A DNA stretch of 64,000 nt from Ilumatobacteraceae bacterium (GTDB lineage: Bacteria > Actinomycetota > Acidimicrobiia > Acidimicrobiales > Ilumatobacteraceae): positions 3,559,595 to 3,623,594 of the forward strand of contig JAWPMO010000001.1 in the NCBI GenBank assembly GCA_033344875.1. The letters run 5' to 3'. The notes beneath the pieces were generated by a model that worked only from the letters and a program-made list of their open reading frames with translations, did not search any database and was not told the origin of the DNA. The translations under genes and the position numbers were made by a program. Positions 49,587 through 58,101 of this stretch are shown here, in pieces. Position 1 is the stretch's first letter. Each line of letters opens with the position of its first letter.

Positions 49587-49988
49587 ATGACAGTCTCTGG
49601 CTGGGTCGGCCCCACGCTGGTCGTGTTGTGGGCGCTGGGCGCAACTGTGGTCCTGGCCGGCTGTGGCGGGTCTGCAGCGTCCGACCTGCAGGGTGATGCC
49701 GCACGGGGAGCGACGCTGGCACGCGTTTTGGGCTGCGCCGCGTGTCATGGCGACGCCAACCACGACGCAGCGATCGGACCGTCGTGGGTCGGGTCGTGGG
49801 CCGACGATGTCGAACTGTCCGACGGCGACACGGTGAGGTTCGACGCCGAATATGTCGTGACGTCGGTGCGCGAGCCGGATCTGCAACGCCGAATCGGTGA
49901 CTGGCGTCGTATGCCGGCATTTGGCGCCGATCAACTGACCGACGACGAGTTGAACGACATCGTCGCCTATTTGGAGACTCTCGGATGA
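49587..49988 (+). CDS. Class I c-type cytochrome, probable lipoprotein
   Basis: The 133-residue protein has an N-terminal signal with lipobox (VVLAGCGG, about Cys26) and a mono-heme domain: GCAACHGD (CxxCH, about 48-52). Axial Met is probably in RRMPAFGADQLTDDELNDIV split near residue 112. It resembles the cytochrome domain fused to caa3 oxidase subunit II and could deliver electrons to the oxidase. Its stop overlaps the SCO gene (ATGA, 49985-49988). The Ccm proteins of the left part would mature it. Confidence 0.87.
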   Translation: MTVSGWVGPTLVVLWALGATVVLAGCGGSAASDLQGDAARGATLARVLGCAACHGDANHDAAIGPSWVGSWADDVELSDGDTVRFDAEYVVTSVREPDLQRRIGDWRRMPAFGADQLTDDELNDIVAYLETLG

Positions 49989-50680
49989 CCGAATCCGAGA
50001 CGCACACAGATGTTGTTTCGCAGACGCCCGTCGTGGAAACGGTGGGTCCTGCCGACGTGAGGTCGCCTCGGCGGCAGGTGATCGCGATTGCGGTCGTTGC
50101 ATTCCTCGTGCTCGGCGTCGGGCTGCTCGTCGGTTTCACCCGCGCGTCGTCGCAATCATCATCGGCATGGGTAAAACTCGCGACGCCGATCGAGATGCCG
50201 GAGGTCGTGCTGACCGACACCGACGGTCGGCCATATGACCTGCGCGATCAGACTGCGGGCCAGGTGACACTGCTGTACTTCGGGTATCTCAACTGTCCGG
50301 ATGCGTGCCCGATCCACATGGCAGTGCTCGGTGCGACGTTCGACCAGCTCGAGCCCGACGTGCGCGCACAACTCAACGTCGTGTTCGTCACCACCGACCC
50401 CGAGCGCGACGGACCCGACGACCTCCGCGAGTTCCTCGACCGGTTCGACCCTGACTTCGTCGGACTCACCGGCTCGCAGGCCGAGCTACGCGAAGCACAG
50501 GTCGCGGCCGGAGTGCCCGTCGCCGTGGCCGAGCCCGCCGATCCGGACGGTGACTACCTCGTCGGCCACGCCACACAGGTGCTCGTGTTCGACACCGACG
50601 GCATCGCTCGCAGCGTGTACCCGTTCGGCGTCCGCCAGTCGGACTGGGTTGCGGATCTTTCGAAACTGGTCGACACATGA
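49985..50680 (+). CDS. SCO1/SenC-family copper chaperone
   Basis: The 231-residue protein has a membrane anchor (about residues 31-52) and a SCO fold: YLNCPDACPIHM (CxxxC) and LVGHATQVLVFD (distal His). It probably inserts copper into the CuA site or keeps it reduced. It is coupled by ATGA to the cytochrome c gene before it and the PCuAC gene after it. This order, SCO-PCuAC-CtaG, is a standard oxidase copper-delivery set. Confidence 0.93.
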   Translation: MTESETHTDVVSQTPVVETVGPADVRSPRRQVIAIAVVAFLVLGVGLLVGFTRASSQSSSAWVKLATPIEMPEVVLTDTDGRPYDLRDQTAGQVTLLYFGYLNCPDACPIHMAVLGATFDQLEPDVRAQLNVVFVTTDPERDGPDDLREFLDRFDPDFVGLTGSQAELREAQVAAGVPVAVAEPADPDGDYLVGHATQVLVFDTDGIARSVYPFGVRQSDWVADLSKLVDT

Positions 50681-51132
50681 AGCCGGCTCGCACGTTCGCG
50701 TTCGTCGCTGCCAGCATGGTGTTGGCAGGCTGCGCGCAGACCGCCAACGCTCCCAGTGCTTTGACGGTCGAACGTGCCCGCATTGGCGCAACCCCGGCCG
50801 GTGCCGACGCGGCAGCGTATTTCGACATCCGGGCGGGTGGCGACGAGCGGCTGACCGGCGCCGCCACCGTCCTTTCGGCGCGCACCTCACTCCACGAGAT
50901 GCGTGAGGTCGACGGCGGCGGCATCATGACCCCGGTCGAGGCGGTGGACCTGCCCGCCGGTGTCGTCGTGCGATTCGAGCCCTTCGGTGATCATGTGATG
51001 CTCGAGGACCTCGAACGTGATCTGCTGTCCGGCGACAAGGTGACGATCACCTTGTCATTCGCCGACCATGAGTCCGTCGAGGTCGAGGCCACGGTCGTCG
51101 ACCTCATCGATCTTGCCGAGGAGAACCGTTGA
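50677..51132 (+). CDS. PCuAC-family periplasmic copper chaperone lipoprotein
   Basis: The 151-residue protein has a lipobox signal (MVLAGCAQ, Cys19). The copper motif H-x-M...M...H-x-M is visible as SLHEMREV, GIMTPV and DHVML. PCuAC takes Cu(I) and passes it to SCO or directly to CuA of oxidase subunit II. ATGA overlap with the SCO gene. It sits in the cytochrome c-SCO-PCuAC-CtaG unit. Confidence 0.92.
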   Translation: MKPARTFAFVAASMVLAGCAQTANAPSALTVERARIGATPAGADAAAYFDIRAGGDERLTGAATVLSARTSLHEMREVDGGGIMTPVEAVDLPAGVVVRFEPFGDHVMLEDLERDLLSGDKVTITLSFADHESVEVEATVVDLIDLAEENR

Positions 51133-51187
51133 TCGACACCCACGAAGGACCCAGCAGCACCGTGCGACGACTCGGAGGTCGGTGCCC

Positions 51188-52045
51188 ATGAGGTGGTGGT
51201 GTTCCCAGCTCTACGAGCCCTGGTCATGGAGCCCGCGGCCGTACCTCGGTGTGTGGATAATTCTCGCAATACTCGTCGTTGTTCGCGCCCGCACGCTGCG
51301 GCGTCGCCGGCGCCATACCGATTCGGTTGGGGTGACCTCGCGTCAACGGGTCGCGTTCTGGTTCGGACTCTTCGGGTTCTGGCTCGCCTCGGATTGGCCG
51401 GTCGGCACACTTGGTGCTGGCTACCTCGCGTCACTCCACATGACCCAGTACATGCTGTATACGTTCATGGCCGCACCCCTGCTGCTGCTAGCCGCGCCAG
51501 AATGGTGGGTTCGGCGACTCCTCGCCCGTACCAAGACTTACCAACTCGTCGCGTGGGCCTCGAAGCCGCTCCGCGCCGCGGTCATCGCCAATGCGATCCT
51601 GATTGCTACTCATGCGCCGTGGACGGTCGACAATCTTCGAGTCAGCCAAATTGGATCGTTCGTCCTCGACGTCATCTGGATTCTCGGCGGTCTTATCGTC
51701 TGGTACCCCGTCGTCGGTCCGCTCCCCGAACATCGAGTCGCGTCCCCGCCACTCCGTTGCGCCTTCCTGTTCGCCGCCGCCGGCGTCTCGTCGCTGATCC
51801 CAGCCGGCTTCCTGACGTTTGCCAACAATCCGCTCTACCGAAGCTATGAGATCGCCCCACGCGTCGGCCTCGACCCTCTCGACGACCAGCAACTCGCCGG
51901 CGCGATCATGAAGGTCGGCGCCCTTCCCGTCATCTGGGTCACGATGGCGGTCATCTGGGTCCGTTGGGCGACCGCCGAACGCACCGCCGACCAAGACGTC
52001 GCCCGCGCCGACCAGCAACCCACCAAGCCAGAGCGGAAACCTTGA
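51188..52045 (+). CDS. CtaG-type cytochrome c oxidase assembly protein
   Basis: A 285-residue membrane protein with about seven helices of the caa3_CtaG family (LASLHMTQYMLYTFMAAPLL, ATHAPWTVDNLRVSQIG and MKVGALPVIWVT). The conserved His of HMTQY and THAPW are the likely copper contacts. ATG 51188 has GGAGG upstream at about 9 nt. It is 55 nt after the PCuAC gene and completes that unit. Paralogue at 40311. Confidence 0.88.
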   Translation: MRWWCSQLYEPWSWSPRPYLGVWIILAILVVVRARTLRRRRRHTDSVGVTSRQRVAFWFGLFGFWLASDWPVGTLGAGYLASLHMTQYMLYTFMAAPLLLLAAPEWWVRRLLARTKTYQLVAWASKPLRAAVIANAILIATHAPWTVDNLRVSQIGSFVLDVIWILGGLIVWYPVVGPLPEHRVASPPLRCAFLFAAAGVSSLIPAGFLTFANNPLYRSYEIAPRVGLDPLDDQQLAGAIMKVGALPVIWVTMAVIWVRWATAERTADQDVARADQQPTKPERKP

Positions 52046-52136
52046 GTTCTCTGGGCGTTTCGTTGCCGACCTCTCTCGACATGTTTTCGTTACGCGATAG
52101 CAACATGATCGCAATGTTCGTTAGGGTGGCGAACAT

Positions 52137-53429
52137 ATGAGATTGCTTCGTCGAGGCCTGCTCGCCGTCATGGTGACAGCGGGATCGTTGTCGCCGCCGG
52201 CTTCAGTGGGTGCCACCTCTGTCGACGATCAACGCGCTGAGGTCGAGCGGATCGTGGACGAACTCGACCGGCTGCAGCGTGAGGCGGACGTCCTCGCGGA
52301 GGACTACGCCGTAGCGGTCGACGACATGCGCCGCCTCGACGGCGAGATCATCGAGGCAGAAGCTGAGGTCGCTGCGCAGCAACGAAACCTCGACGAACTA
52401 CGTGACGACCTTGCCGACGTCGCGATTCGTTCCTTCACGGGTTCCGGTGTCGACGTGCTCGGACCACTCTTCTCGGGAACCACGGCCCAGAGCGACGCCC
52501 TCCGACGTGATCAATACGCTCGGGTAGCCCTCAGCACGGGCACGGCAACCACCGACGATTTGGAACAGTCCGTCGCCGATCTCTCCGACGCCAAGGACGT
52601 ACTCGACGCGAAGCAGGCCGAGGCCGAGACCCTGGCCTTGGCCATCTCGCGGGCGCAAGGCGACGCGGTGGCGCGGACAGCCGAGTACGAGGCCGCCCGA
52701 TCTGACGCGGAGGCGAAGCTTGGAGACTTGATCGAGGCCGAGGAGGAGCGTCGCGCAGCAGCTGCGTTCGCGCAGCTGCAAGCATCGACAACTACGTCGA
52801 CAACCGCAGTGACGCCGCCGACCAGCTCCAGCGATGACGGACGCACCGGAAGTGGGTCCAACGCAACCAGCGCCGAACCGGCCCCCGCGGCAACGACCTC
52901 CGAGAACAATGGATCGGCCGGCGAACAGCAGGACCTTGGTGAAGGCGGTAATGGTGACGGCGAAACTAGCACCACCGGACCCGCGGAGAACTCTGATGCT
53001 GAGCCCTCCGGCGGCGCCGACGATGCGAGCGACAATGACAACCAAGCAGACGCGCGGCCAGCGGACCCACCGGTCTCCGGCCTGGCCGGCGTAGCGATAC
53101 AAGCGGCCTTGGATCAACTCGGGGTGCCCTACAAGTATGCGACGTCACTCCCCGGTGTCTCGTTCGATTGCTCCGGCCTGACCCACTATGCGTGGGGACA
53201 AGCCGGTGTCTATCTCCCCAGAAACTCGCGTGCACAGCAAGCGTCGGTGCCCAACGTTCCAATTGCCTCGGCGCAACCCGGCGACCTGCTGTTCTATTAT
53301 TCGCCGATCAGCCATGTTGGCATTTACCTCGGGGGCGGTCAGCTCGTGCACGCTCCGAACTCGGGAACAACCGTCAAGGTCGCGAACGTCAGTTGGGACA
53401 AAGTCACCGCGGTCGCGCGCCCTGGCTGA
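52137..53429 (+). CDS. Secreted NlpC/P60 peptidoglycan hydrolase with coiled coil
   Basis: A 430-residue RipA-like protein. Signal peptide (about 1-28), coiled coil (about 30-215), Ser/Gly/Asp-rich linker (about 220-310) and C-terminal NlpC/P60 domain (about 315-430). SFDCSGLTHYAW carries the nucleophile Cys, and ISHVGIYLGGG the catalytic His. It cleaves the stem peptide of the wall. Upstream repeats (GCAACATGATC then GCAATGTTCG) resemble elements near the M23 genes and could be a shared control site. Confidence 0.92.
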   Translation: MRLLRRGLLAVMVTAGSLSPPASVGATSVDDQRAEVERIVDELDRLQREADVLAEDYAVAVDDMRRLDGEIIEAEAEVAAQQRNLDELRDDLADVAIRSFTGSGVDVLGPLFSGTTAQSDALRRDQYARVALSTGTATTDDLEQSVADLSDAKDVLDAKQAEAETLALAISRAQGDAVARTAEYEAARSDAEAKLGDLIEAEEERRAAAAFAQLQASTTTSTTAVTPPTSSSDDGRTGSGSNATSAEPAPAATTSENNGSAGEQQDLGEGGNGDGETSTTGPAENSDAEPSGGADDASDNDNQADARPADPPVSGLAGVAIQAALDQLGVPYKYATSLPGVSFDCSGLTHYAWGQAGVYLPRNSRAQQASVPNVPIASAQPGDLLFYYSPISHVGIYLGGGQLVHAPNSGTTVKVANVSWDKVTAVARPG

Positions 53430-53593
53430 AGGGCCGCAGTGCGAGGGTCTCGAATCATCTCAGGTTCGTGTGACCCGAGGCAGCAGAGCCCGGCCCGCTG
53501 GTCGGTCACCTGCCGGCCCGGGATGCCACGGTGCACGAGACCGTTCCGATTCGGTCGACGCGGCGGGGAGCGCCCGATTGATGACTGGGCGTG

Positions 53594-56152
53594 TCAGGCG
53601 TGGTCGTCGACCCGGACTGCGGGTCGACTCGTGTCGCCGTTCTGGTCGGCACCGTCGAAGCGATAGGCGAGCAGTCGCAGGGCGTTTCCGACGACGAGGA
53701 GGGTCGACCCTTCGTGGAACACCACAGCAGGTCCGATTCCCACGAACCCGGCGAGTGTGGCTGGAATCAAGAATGCGACCATTCCGAGGCTCGCATAGAG
53801 GTTCTGTTTGATGATGCGACTTGCTGCGCGGCTCAATCCGATCACGACGGGGAGCTTGGCCAGGTCGTCACCCATCAGCGCAACATCCGCTGTTTCGAGT
53901 GCAACATCGGATCCTGCAGCACCCATTGCGATTCCGACGGTCGCGTTGGCCATGGCCGGGGCATCGTTGACGCCGTCGCCGACCATGGCGACCTTGCCCT
54001 CTTCGGATCGCAGGCGCACGATCGCGTCGACCTTGTCGTCCGGCATCAGGTCACCCCATGCGTCGGTGAGGCCGACCTGCTTTGCGATCGAGTCGGCAAC
54101 GAGCTGGTTGTCGCCCGAGATCATGATCGCACGCTCGATCCCGAGCTCGCGAAGGTCGCTGATCATTGCTTGAGCCGAGGCGCGTGGTGTGTCCATCAAC
54201 CCGAGAGTTCCGAGGAAGCGGTCGGAACGCTTCACGATCATGATCGTGCGCCCATTCTCGAGCAACTGTTCGGCGTCGGCGCGCACCGAGTCGTCGAGCC
54301 CGCCGTTCTCGTCGAACAGGGCGATATTGCCGATCAACACGTGGTCGCCGTCAACGGTCGCCTTGACCCCACGACCCGTGATCGATTCAACCCCACTCAC
54401 CGACGTTGTCCTCCTCCGTTCGTATCGAGCGGTGCCGTCACGCACGACTGCGGCGGCGAGGGGGTGGTCGCTTCGATCTTCGACGCCGACGGCAACGTCG
54501 AGGAGTTCACTCTCGTCGACGGCTGTTGCCGCGATGACGTCGGTCAACCGCGGTTTGCCCTCGGTCAGAGTGCCCGTCTTGTCGAACGCAACGGCCCGTA
54601 GCGTCCCGAGGTTCTCCAACGGGCCACCACCTTTCACGAGAACTCCGACTTGTCCGGCCCGCGCGACCGCGGCGAGCACAGCGCTGGGCGTCGCGATCGC
54701 CAACGCACACGGACTGGCGGCCACCAGTACCGCCATGGCGCGATAGAACGAGCTCGCCCACGAGGAACCGAACGCCGGACCGATGACCATCACGACGATG
54801 ACAAGAATCAACACGGTTGGAACGAAGAGGCGTTCGAACCGGTTCGTGAACTGCTGTGTCGGCGATGCCTGCGTCTCGGCTTCGCGGACCATCGTCGCCA
54901 ACTTCGACAATGTCGTGTCCTTGGCGAGGCGGGTCACGTATATATCGATCTGTCCGCTGCCGTTGAGCGTCCCTGCGAACACCCTCGATTCCTCGGACAC
55001 GCCCGCAGCATCTTGCGCCGCGGCCTCGGGATCGTCTACCGCAGACTTGTCGACCGGGATGCTCTCGCCCGTCAGCGGAGCCTGATCGACGCTGCTCGTT
55101 CCGGCGACCACGAAGCCATCTGCGGCGATCCGTTCGTTCGGTTTCACCAGGACAAGATCGCCCACCTCGAGTTGCTCAACCGGGACTTCCGAGTCGGAAC
55201 CGTCCCGTCGGACGATGGCGGTCGCAGGTGCGAGTTCACCGAGCGCTTCGATGGCGCGTCTGGCACGACCCATTGCGTACCCTTCGAGAGCGTGACCGAG
55301 GCTGAATAATGCCAGGAGAAGCGCACCCTCCTCCCACTTGCCGAGAATGAACGCGCCTGCTGCGGCGACCAGCATCAGGAAGTCGATCTCGAACCGCTTG
55401 TTGCGAATCCCGTCGATGGCCTCACGCAACGTGAAGTACCCGCCGAACAAGCCCGACGCGATGAACGTGCCGGTCAGGGCCTGTTCACCCAACGCACCGG
55501 TGACCTCGGTGAGGAAACCAACCGTCCACAAGACCGCCGACGCAATCGCGAAGTACAACTCGCTCCGTTCGCCGAATGGTCCGCCGTGGTGATGAGCCTC
55601 GTGATCGCGATCTTGGTCACGACCGTCGTCGGCGGTTTCGGCGGCCGCATCGGCGCTGTCCACGAGCGGTGCGTCACCCGCGCCACCGCCCGACGAAGGG
55701 GATGTCATTGGCGTGGCACTCACGCCGTGGCGCAACAACGTGTCGCGCACGTCGGCTTCGGTGACCACTCGTCGGTCAAATTCGACGCGGACGATACCCG
55801 GCGTCACCTCTGCCTCGGCGATGCCGTCAACACGTCTCAGGGACTCTGCGACCGATCGAGCCTTGCGAATATGGGTCACGCCTGAGACAGACCAGAGCAC
55901 GTGCCCAAACTGATCGGTGATCTCTGCCCCAGACGCCCGTGCGAGGCTGCGGATTCTGGCCACGCTCGTCGTGTCGGGATCGAAGTGCAAACAGACGCGA
56001 CTCGGATCGTCTGTGCCCGCTGCGATGACATGAACGTCGTCGACCCCGGCGCTGTTCGACAGCGTCGAGATCAGCCGATCGACACACGGATCGTGCTCGC
56101 TTGGGGCATGTGGCAGCAGGACTGGCAGATCGAGTTGAACAGTGCGGGTCAT
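53594..56152 (-). CDS. P1B-4-type metal ATPase with degenerate N-terminal metal domains
   Basis: An 852-residue pump. Two N-terminal ferredoxin-like domains (about 1-75 and 80-148) lack CxxC. A His-rich linker (DHEAHHHGG, about 183-191) follows. The core has TGES (about 361), SPC (about 480-482), DKTGTLT (524-530), GDGVNDAP and FHEGSTLLVVGN in helix 8. SPC plus HEGST defines P1B-4 pumps (CoaT, CtpD, CzcP), which export Co, Fe(II), Ni or related ions. No ArsR-type repressor is adjacent, unlike the other two ATPases. Possibly serves metallation of exported redox proteins. Confidence 0.93.
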   Translation of the reverse strand: MTRTVQLDLPVLLPHAPSEHDPCVDRLISTLSNSAGVDDVHVIAAGTDDPSRVCLHFDPDTTSVARIRSLARASGAEITDQFGHVLWSVSGVTHIRKARSVAESLRRVDGIAEAEVTPGIVRVEFDRRVVTEADVRDTLLRHGVSATPMTSPSSGGGAGDAPLVDSADAAAETADDGRDQDRDHEAHHHGGPFGERSELYFAIASAVLWTVGFLTEVTGALGEQALTGTFIASGLFGGYFTLREAIDGIRNKRFEIDFLMLVAAAGAFILGKWEEGALLLALFSLGHALEGYAMGRARRAIEALGELAPATAIVRRDGSDSEVPVEQLEVGDLVLVKPNERIAADGFVVAGTSSVDQAPLTGESIPVDKSAVDDPEAAAQDAAGVSEESRVFAGTLNGSGQIDIYVTRLAKDTTLSKLATMVREAETQASPTQQFTNRFERLFVPTVLILVIVVMVIGPAFGSSWASSFYRAMAVLVAASPCALAIATPSAVLAAVARAGQVGVLVKGGGPLENLGTLRAVAFDKTGTLTEGKPRLTDVIAATAVDESELLDVAVGVEDRSDHPLAAAVVRDGTARYERRRTTSVSGVESITGRGVKATVDGDHVLIGNIALFDENGGLDDSVRADAEQLLENGRTIMIVKRSDRFLGTLGLMDTPRASAQAMISDLRELGIERAIMISGDNQLVADSIAKQVGLTDAWGDLMPDDKVDAIVRLRSEEGKVAMVGDGVNDAPAMANATVGIAMGAAGSDVALETADVALMGDDLAKLPVVIGLSRAASRIIKQNLYASLGMVAFLIPATLAGFVGIGPAVVFHEGSTLLVVGNALRLLAYRFDGADQNGDTSRPAVRVDDHA

Positions 56153-56257
56153 CTCACATGTACCTTCCGTTGAGATCGCTAGGTGACAGCGACAAATCGC
56201 CGCCGGCCGTTCCGGACCCGCCCGCGCAGTAGCAGCTCAACCGATCGCACCGCTCGT

Positions 56258-56497
56258 TCACTGCTTTCTGGCTCGTCGAGATGTCCACACGACGATTCCA
56301 CCGATCACCATGACCGCCGCCATGCTGACGAAGAACGCCACCGATCCCGAGCCCGAACTGACGCCATTGTTGTCAGCGGATCGGTAGGCGGTCTGTCGGG
56401 GTCCAGCCGCTGCAAGCGGCGCGTCGATCGTGAGAGCCACCACGACAACGAGCACCACGATGAGGCGAGCGGCGAGGTCGTCAATCCGGTATTTCAT
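56258..56497 (-). CDS. Small exported or membrane protein coupled to the anti-sigma gene
   Basis: The 79-residue protein has a signal or first helix (about residues 12-31, ending AAAG), a short Ser/Asn-rich outer stretch, and a C-terminal membrane helix with an Arg/Lys tail (VWTSRRARKQ). Its ATG overlaps the TGA of the anti-sigma gene (ATGA, 56497-56494), which is the main support. No family recognised. Confidence 0.65.
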   Translation of the reverse strand: MKYRIDDLAARLIVVLVVVVALTIDAPLAAAGPRQTAYRSADNNGVSSGSGSVAFFVSMAAVMVIGGIVVWTSRRARKQ

Positions 56498-57147
56498 CGA
56501 TGCGTCCGCAGGCGAGCGATGCCGACGCCCGCGGAGAAGTGGATCGTAGGTCGACGCGTTCTCTTGCCAGGTCCAGCCAGTCGGCGACCGGAGAGAAACC
56601 AGACCATTGAGAGCCCGCACATCTGTACGAGATGATGAACTCCGCCTCCAATGGTCAAGTTCGAATTGATCACGTCGACGGTTGCGAACGTCGGGATCGC
56701 GAACCCGAGCGCGAACACGAGCGGCATCAAACCGCCAGCGCGACCCGGCCTCCATGCCACGAAGAGCAATGCGCCCGCAACGGCAGCCCCGAACGCGCCA
56801 ATGTGCTGTGTGTCATGAATCGGCGACGCTGAACGACCCGCAACGACTCCAGAGATCGCAAAGACCAACTCGACTGACGCGAGCAGCGCCAGACCAAGCC
56901 GGATCAATCGGAACGAGGTCCGAGGGCGATGCCTGCTTCGGGCGAGGGCCTGTGTCGCGATGTCGGGAATCTGTTCCGCCGGTCGAACCCGGAGCGCGCG
57001 TGTCACAGATCCGATCGACGTCCACCATCTGGAGCAGTCAGCGCATCGCCCGAGGTGAGCGTTTGCCACGCGTGCCTCGTCGGGCTCGGCCTCCTGATCG
57101 AGCTGAGCCGACAGAATCGTTCGCGCGGCGATGCACTCCACGAACAC
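56494..57147 (-). CDS. Zinc-finger anti-sigma-like membrane protein
   Basis: A 217-residue protein. The zf-HC2 site (VECIAARTILSAQ then HLGRCADCSRWW) lies in the first 50 residues. Five hydrophobic segments follow (about 85-105, 118-140, 145-165, 170-190), ending in an Arg-rich tail. Zinc-finger anti-sigma factors hold ECF sigma factors until a redox or envelope signal frees them. The ECF gene at 60274 is the nearest candidate partner. The start is uncertain: GTG 57147 or 57141. A truncated paralogue is at 42985. Confidence 0.75.
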   Translation of the reverse strand: MFVECIAARTILSAQLDQEAEPDEARVANAHLGRCADCSRWWTSIGSVTRALRVRPAEQIPDIATQALARSRHRPRTSFRLIRLGLALLASVELVFAISGVVAGRSASPIHDTQHIGAFGAAVAGALLFVAWRPGRAGGLMPLVFALGFAIPTFATVDVINSNLTIGGGVHHLVQMCGLSMVWFLSGRRLAGPGKRTRRPTIHFSAGVGIARLRTHR

Positions 57148-57414
57148 CAATGACCTGACCGTCCCGGTCGGTTCCCGCAGTCGTCGAGAAAGGATGAACT
57201 GATTGAGCTCGCTACGGACCTGTTGATCGACACCAGACTTGCAGGGTTCGAGCGGCCTGCCACGGCGATGTCGTTCGGGGATCCCACGAAGGGTACGTCG
57301 CACCGTCCGTCCTCGTTCATGTCCGAACATCATGCCTTCGACCTAGCGGGGCGCGTTGTGCTCGGAGCCGACCTGAGACAAGCTGTTGTCAAGATTCGTT
57401 GGAAGAGAGCATGA

Positions 57415-57963
57415 ATGCCGGTCGATGAGATGAGCCCCGACGCCAGATTGAGCCGTCGCGCGATCCTGCGAGCGCTGGTCGCGGCGCCGATCGCCGCTGC
57501 ACTCACTGCGTGCGGCACCGAGGGATTGGGAGGCGAATCGACCAGGAAGAACAACGGCACTGAGGAGAATGCGGGCCAGTCAGCGTCAGCCGGCGTGCGC
57601 GTCGAAGTGTGGCGAGATCCCGGTTGAGGATGTTGCGCCAGCTGGGTCGGGTACCTGGCAGACCATGGATTCGATGCTGACATGAGGGACGATCCTGACC
57701 GTGCGACACGTCGCGCAACGCTCGGCATCCCGAACGAAGCGGCCGGGTGCCACACCGCACTCATCGAGGGCTATGCGCTCGAGGGTCACGTTCCAGTCGG
57801 CGCGATCGATCGGCTCCTGACCGACCGGCCAGACCTGATCGGACTCGCTGTCACGGGTATGCCCAGTGACTCGCCCGGCATGGGTGGGAACGAAGCGACC
57901 TGGGAATCCCAAGCGGTTCAATCGATCGCGACGAACGGGACACTCGCACTCTACGAATACTGA
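57415..57963 (+). CDS. DUF411 metal-binding lipoprotein with in-frame UGA at a conserved cysteine (possible selenocysteine)
   Basis: The frame is open from ATG 57415 (RBS GGAAGAGAG) to the TGA at 57961-57963 except for TGA at 57625-57627, codon 71. Before it: a Tat-like lipoprotein signal (SRRAILRALVAAPIAAALTACG) and RVEVWRDPG. After it: GCCASWVGYLADHGF, CHTALIEGYALEGHVPVGAI and GLAVTGMPSDSPGM, all typical DUF411. The family motif is DPGCGCC; here the first Cys codon is UGA (DPG-UGA-GCC). A hairpin follows 9 nt later. Either selenocysteine is inserted there or the gene has a nonsense mutation at exactly that codon. DUF411 proteins are thought to bind copper or mercury outside the membrane. 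Confidence 0.75.
57637..57659 (+). promoter_or_regulatory. Candidate bacterial SECIS-like hairpin downstream of UGA
   Basis: GCCAG (57637-57641) pairs with CTGGC (57655-57659). After a C-C mismatch, U-A and G-U pairs can extend the stem to a 7-nt apical loop GGUCGGG that begins with G. The loop starts 18 nt after the UGA. Bacterial SECIS elements are stem-loops just 3' of the UGA with a short loop having a G in its first positions. The fit is fair, and hairpins of this size are common in GC-rich genes. Confidence 0.35.
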
Positions 57964-57969
57964 GAACCC

Positions 57970-58008
57970 CCACCGTCGGACATCGACGTAACCCACGAAT
58001 GACGGTGG
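57970..58008. terminator. Hairpin between convergent DUF411 and ctaD genes
   Basis: An 8-bp stem CCACCGTC/GACGGTGG with a 23-nt loop lies in the 138-nt gap between convergent genes. No U-tract. Confidence 0.45.
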
Positions 58009-58101
58009 CGACTACCGGGGCCGCGACGGGTCAAGTCACGCGCACTCACAGATTTGCGATTTGATGCTCCGGAGCGCAGCCGTTCCTCCCGGCCTCACCA
58101 C

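Noticed and set aside
53500-53560. GC-rich near-palindrome (CCCGGCC...GGCCCGGG) between convergent NlpC and ATPase genes
   Set aside because: The arms do not align into a continuous stem longer than 5 bp; too weak to call a terminator.
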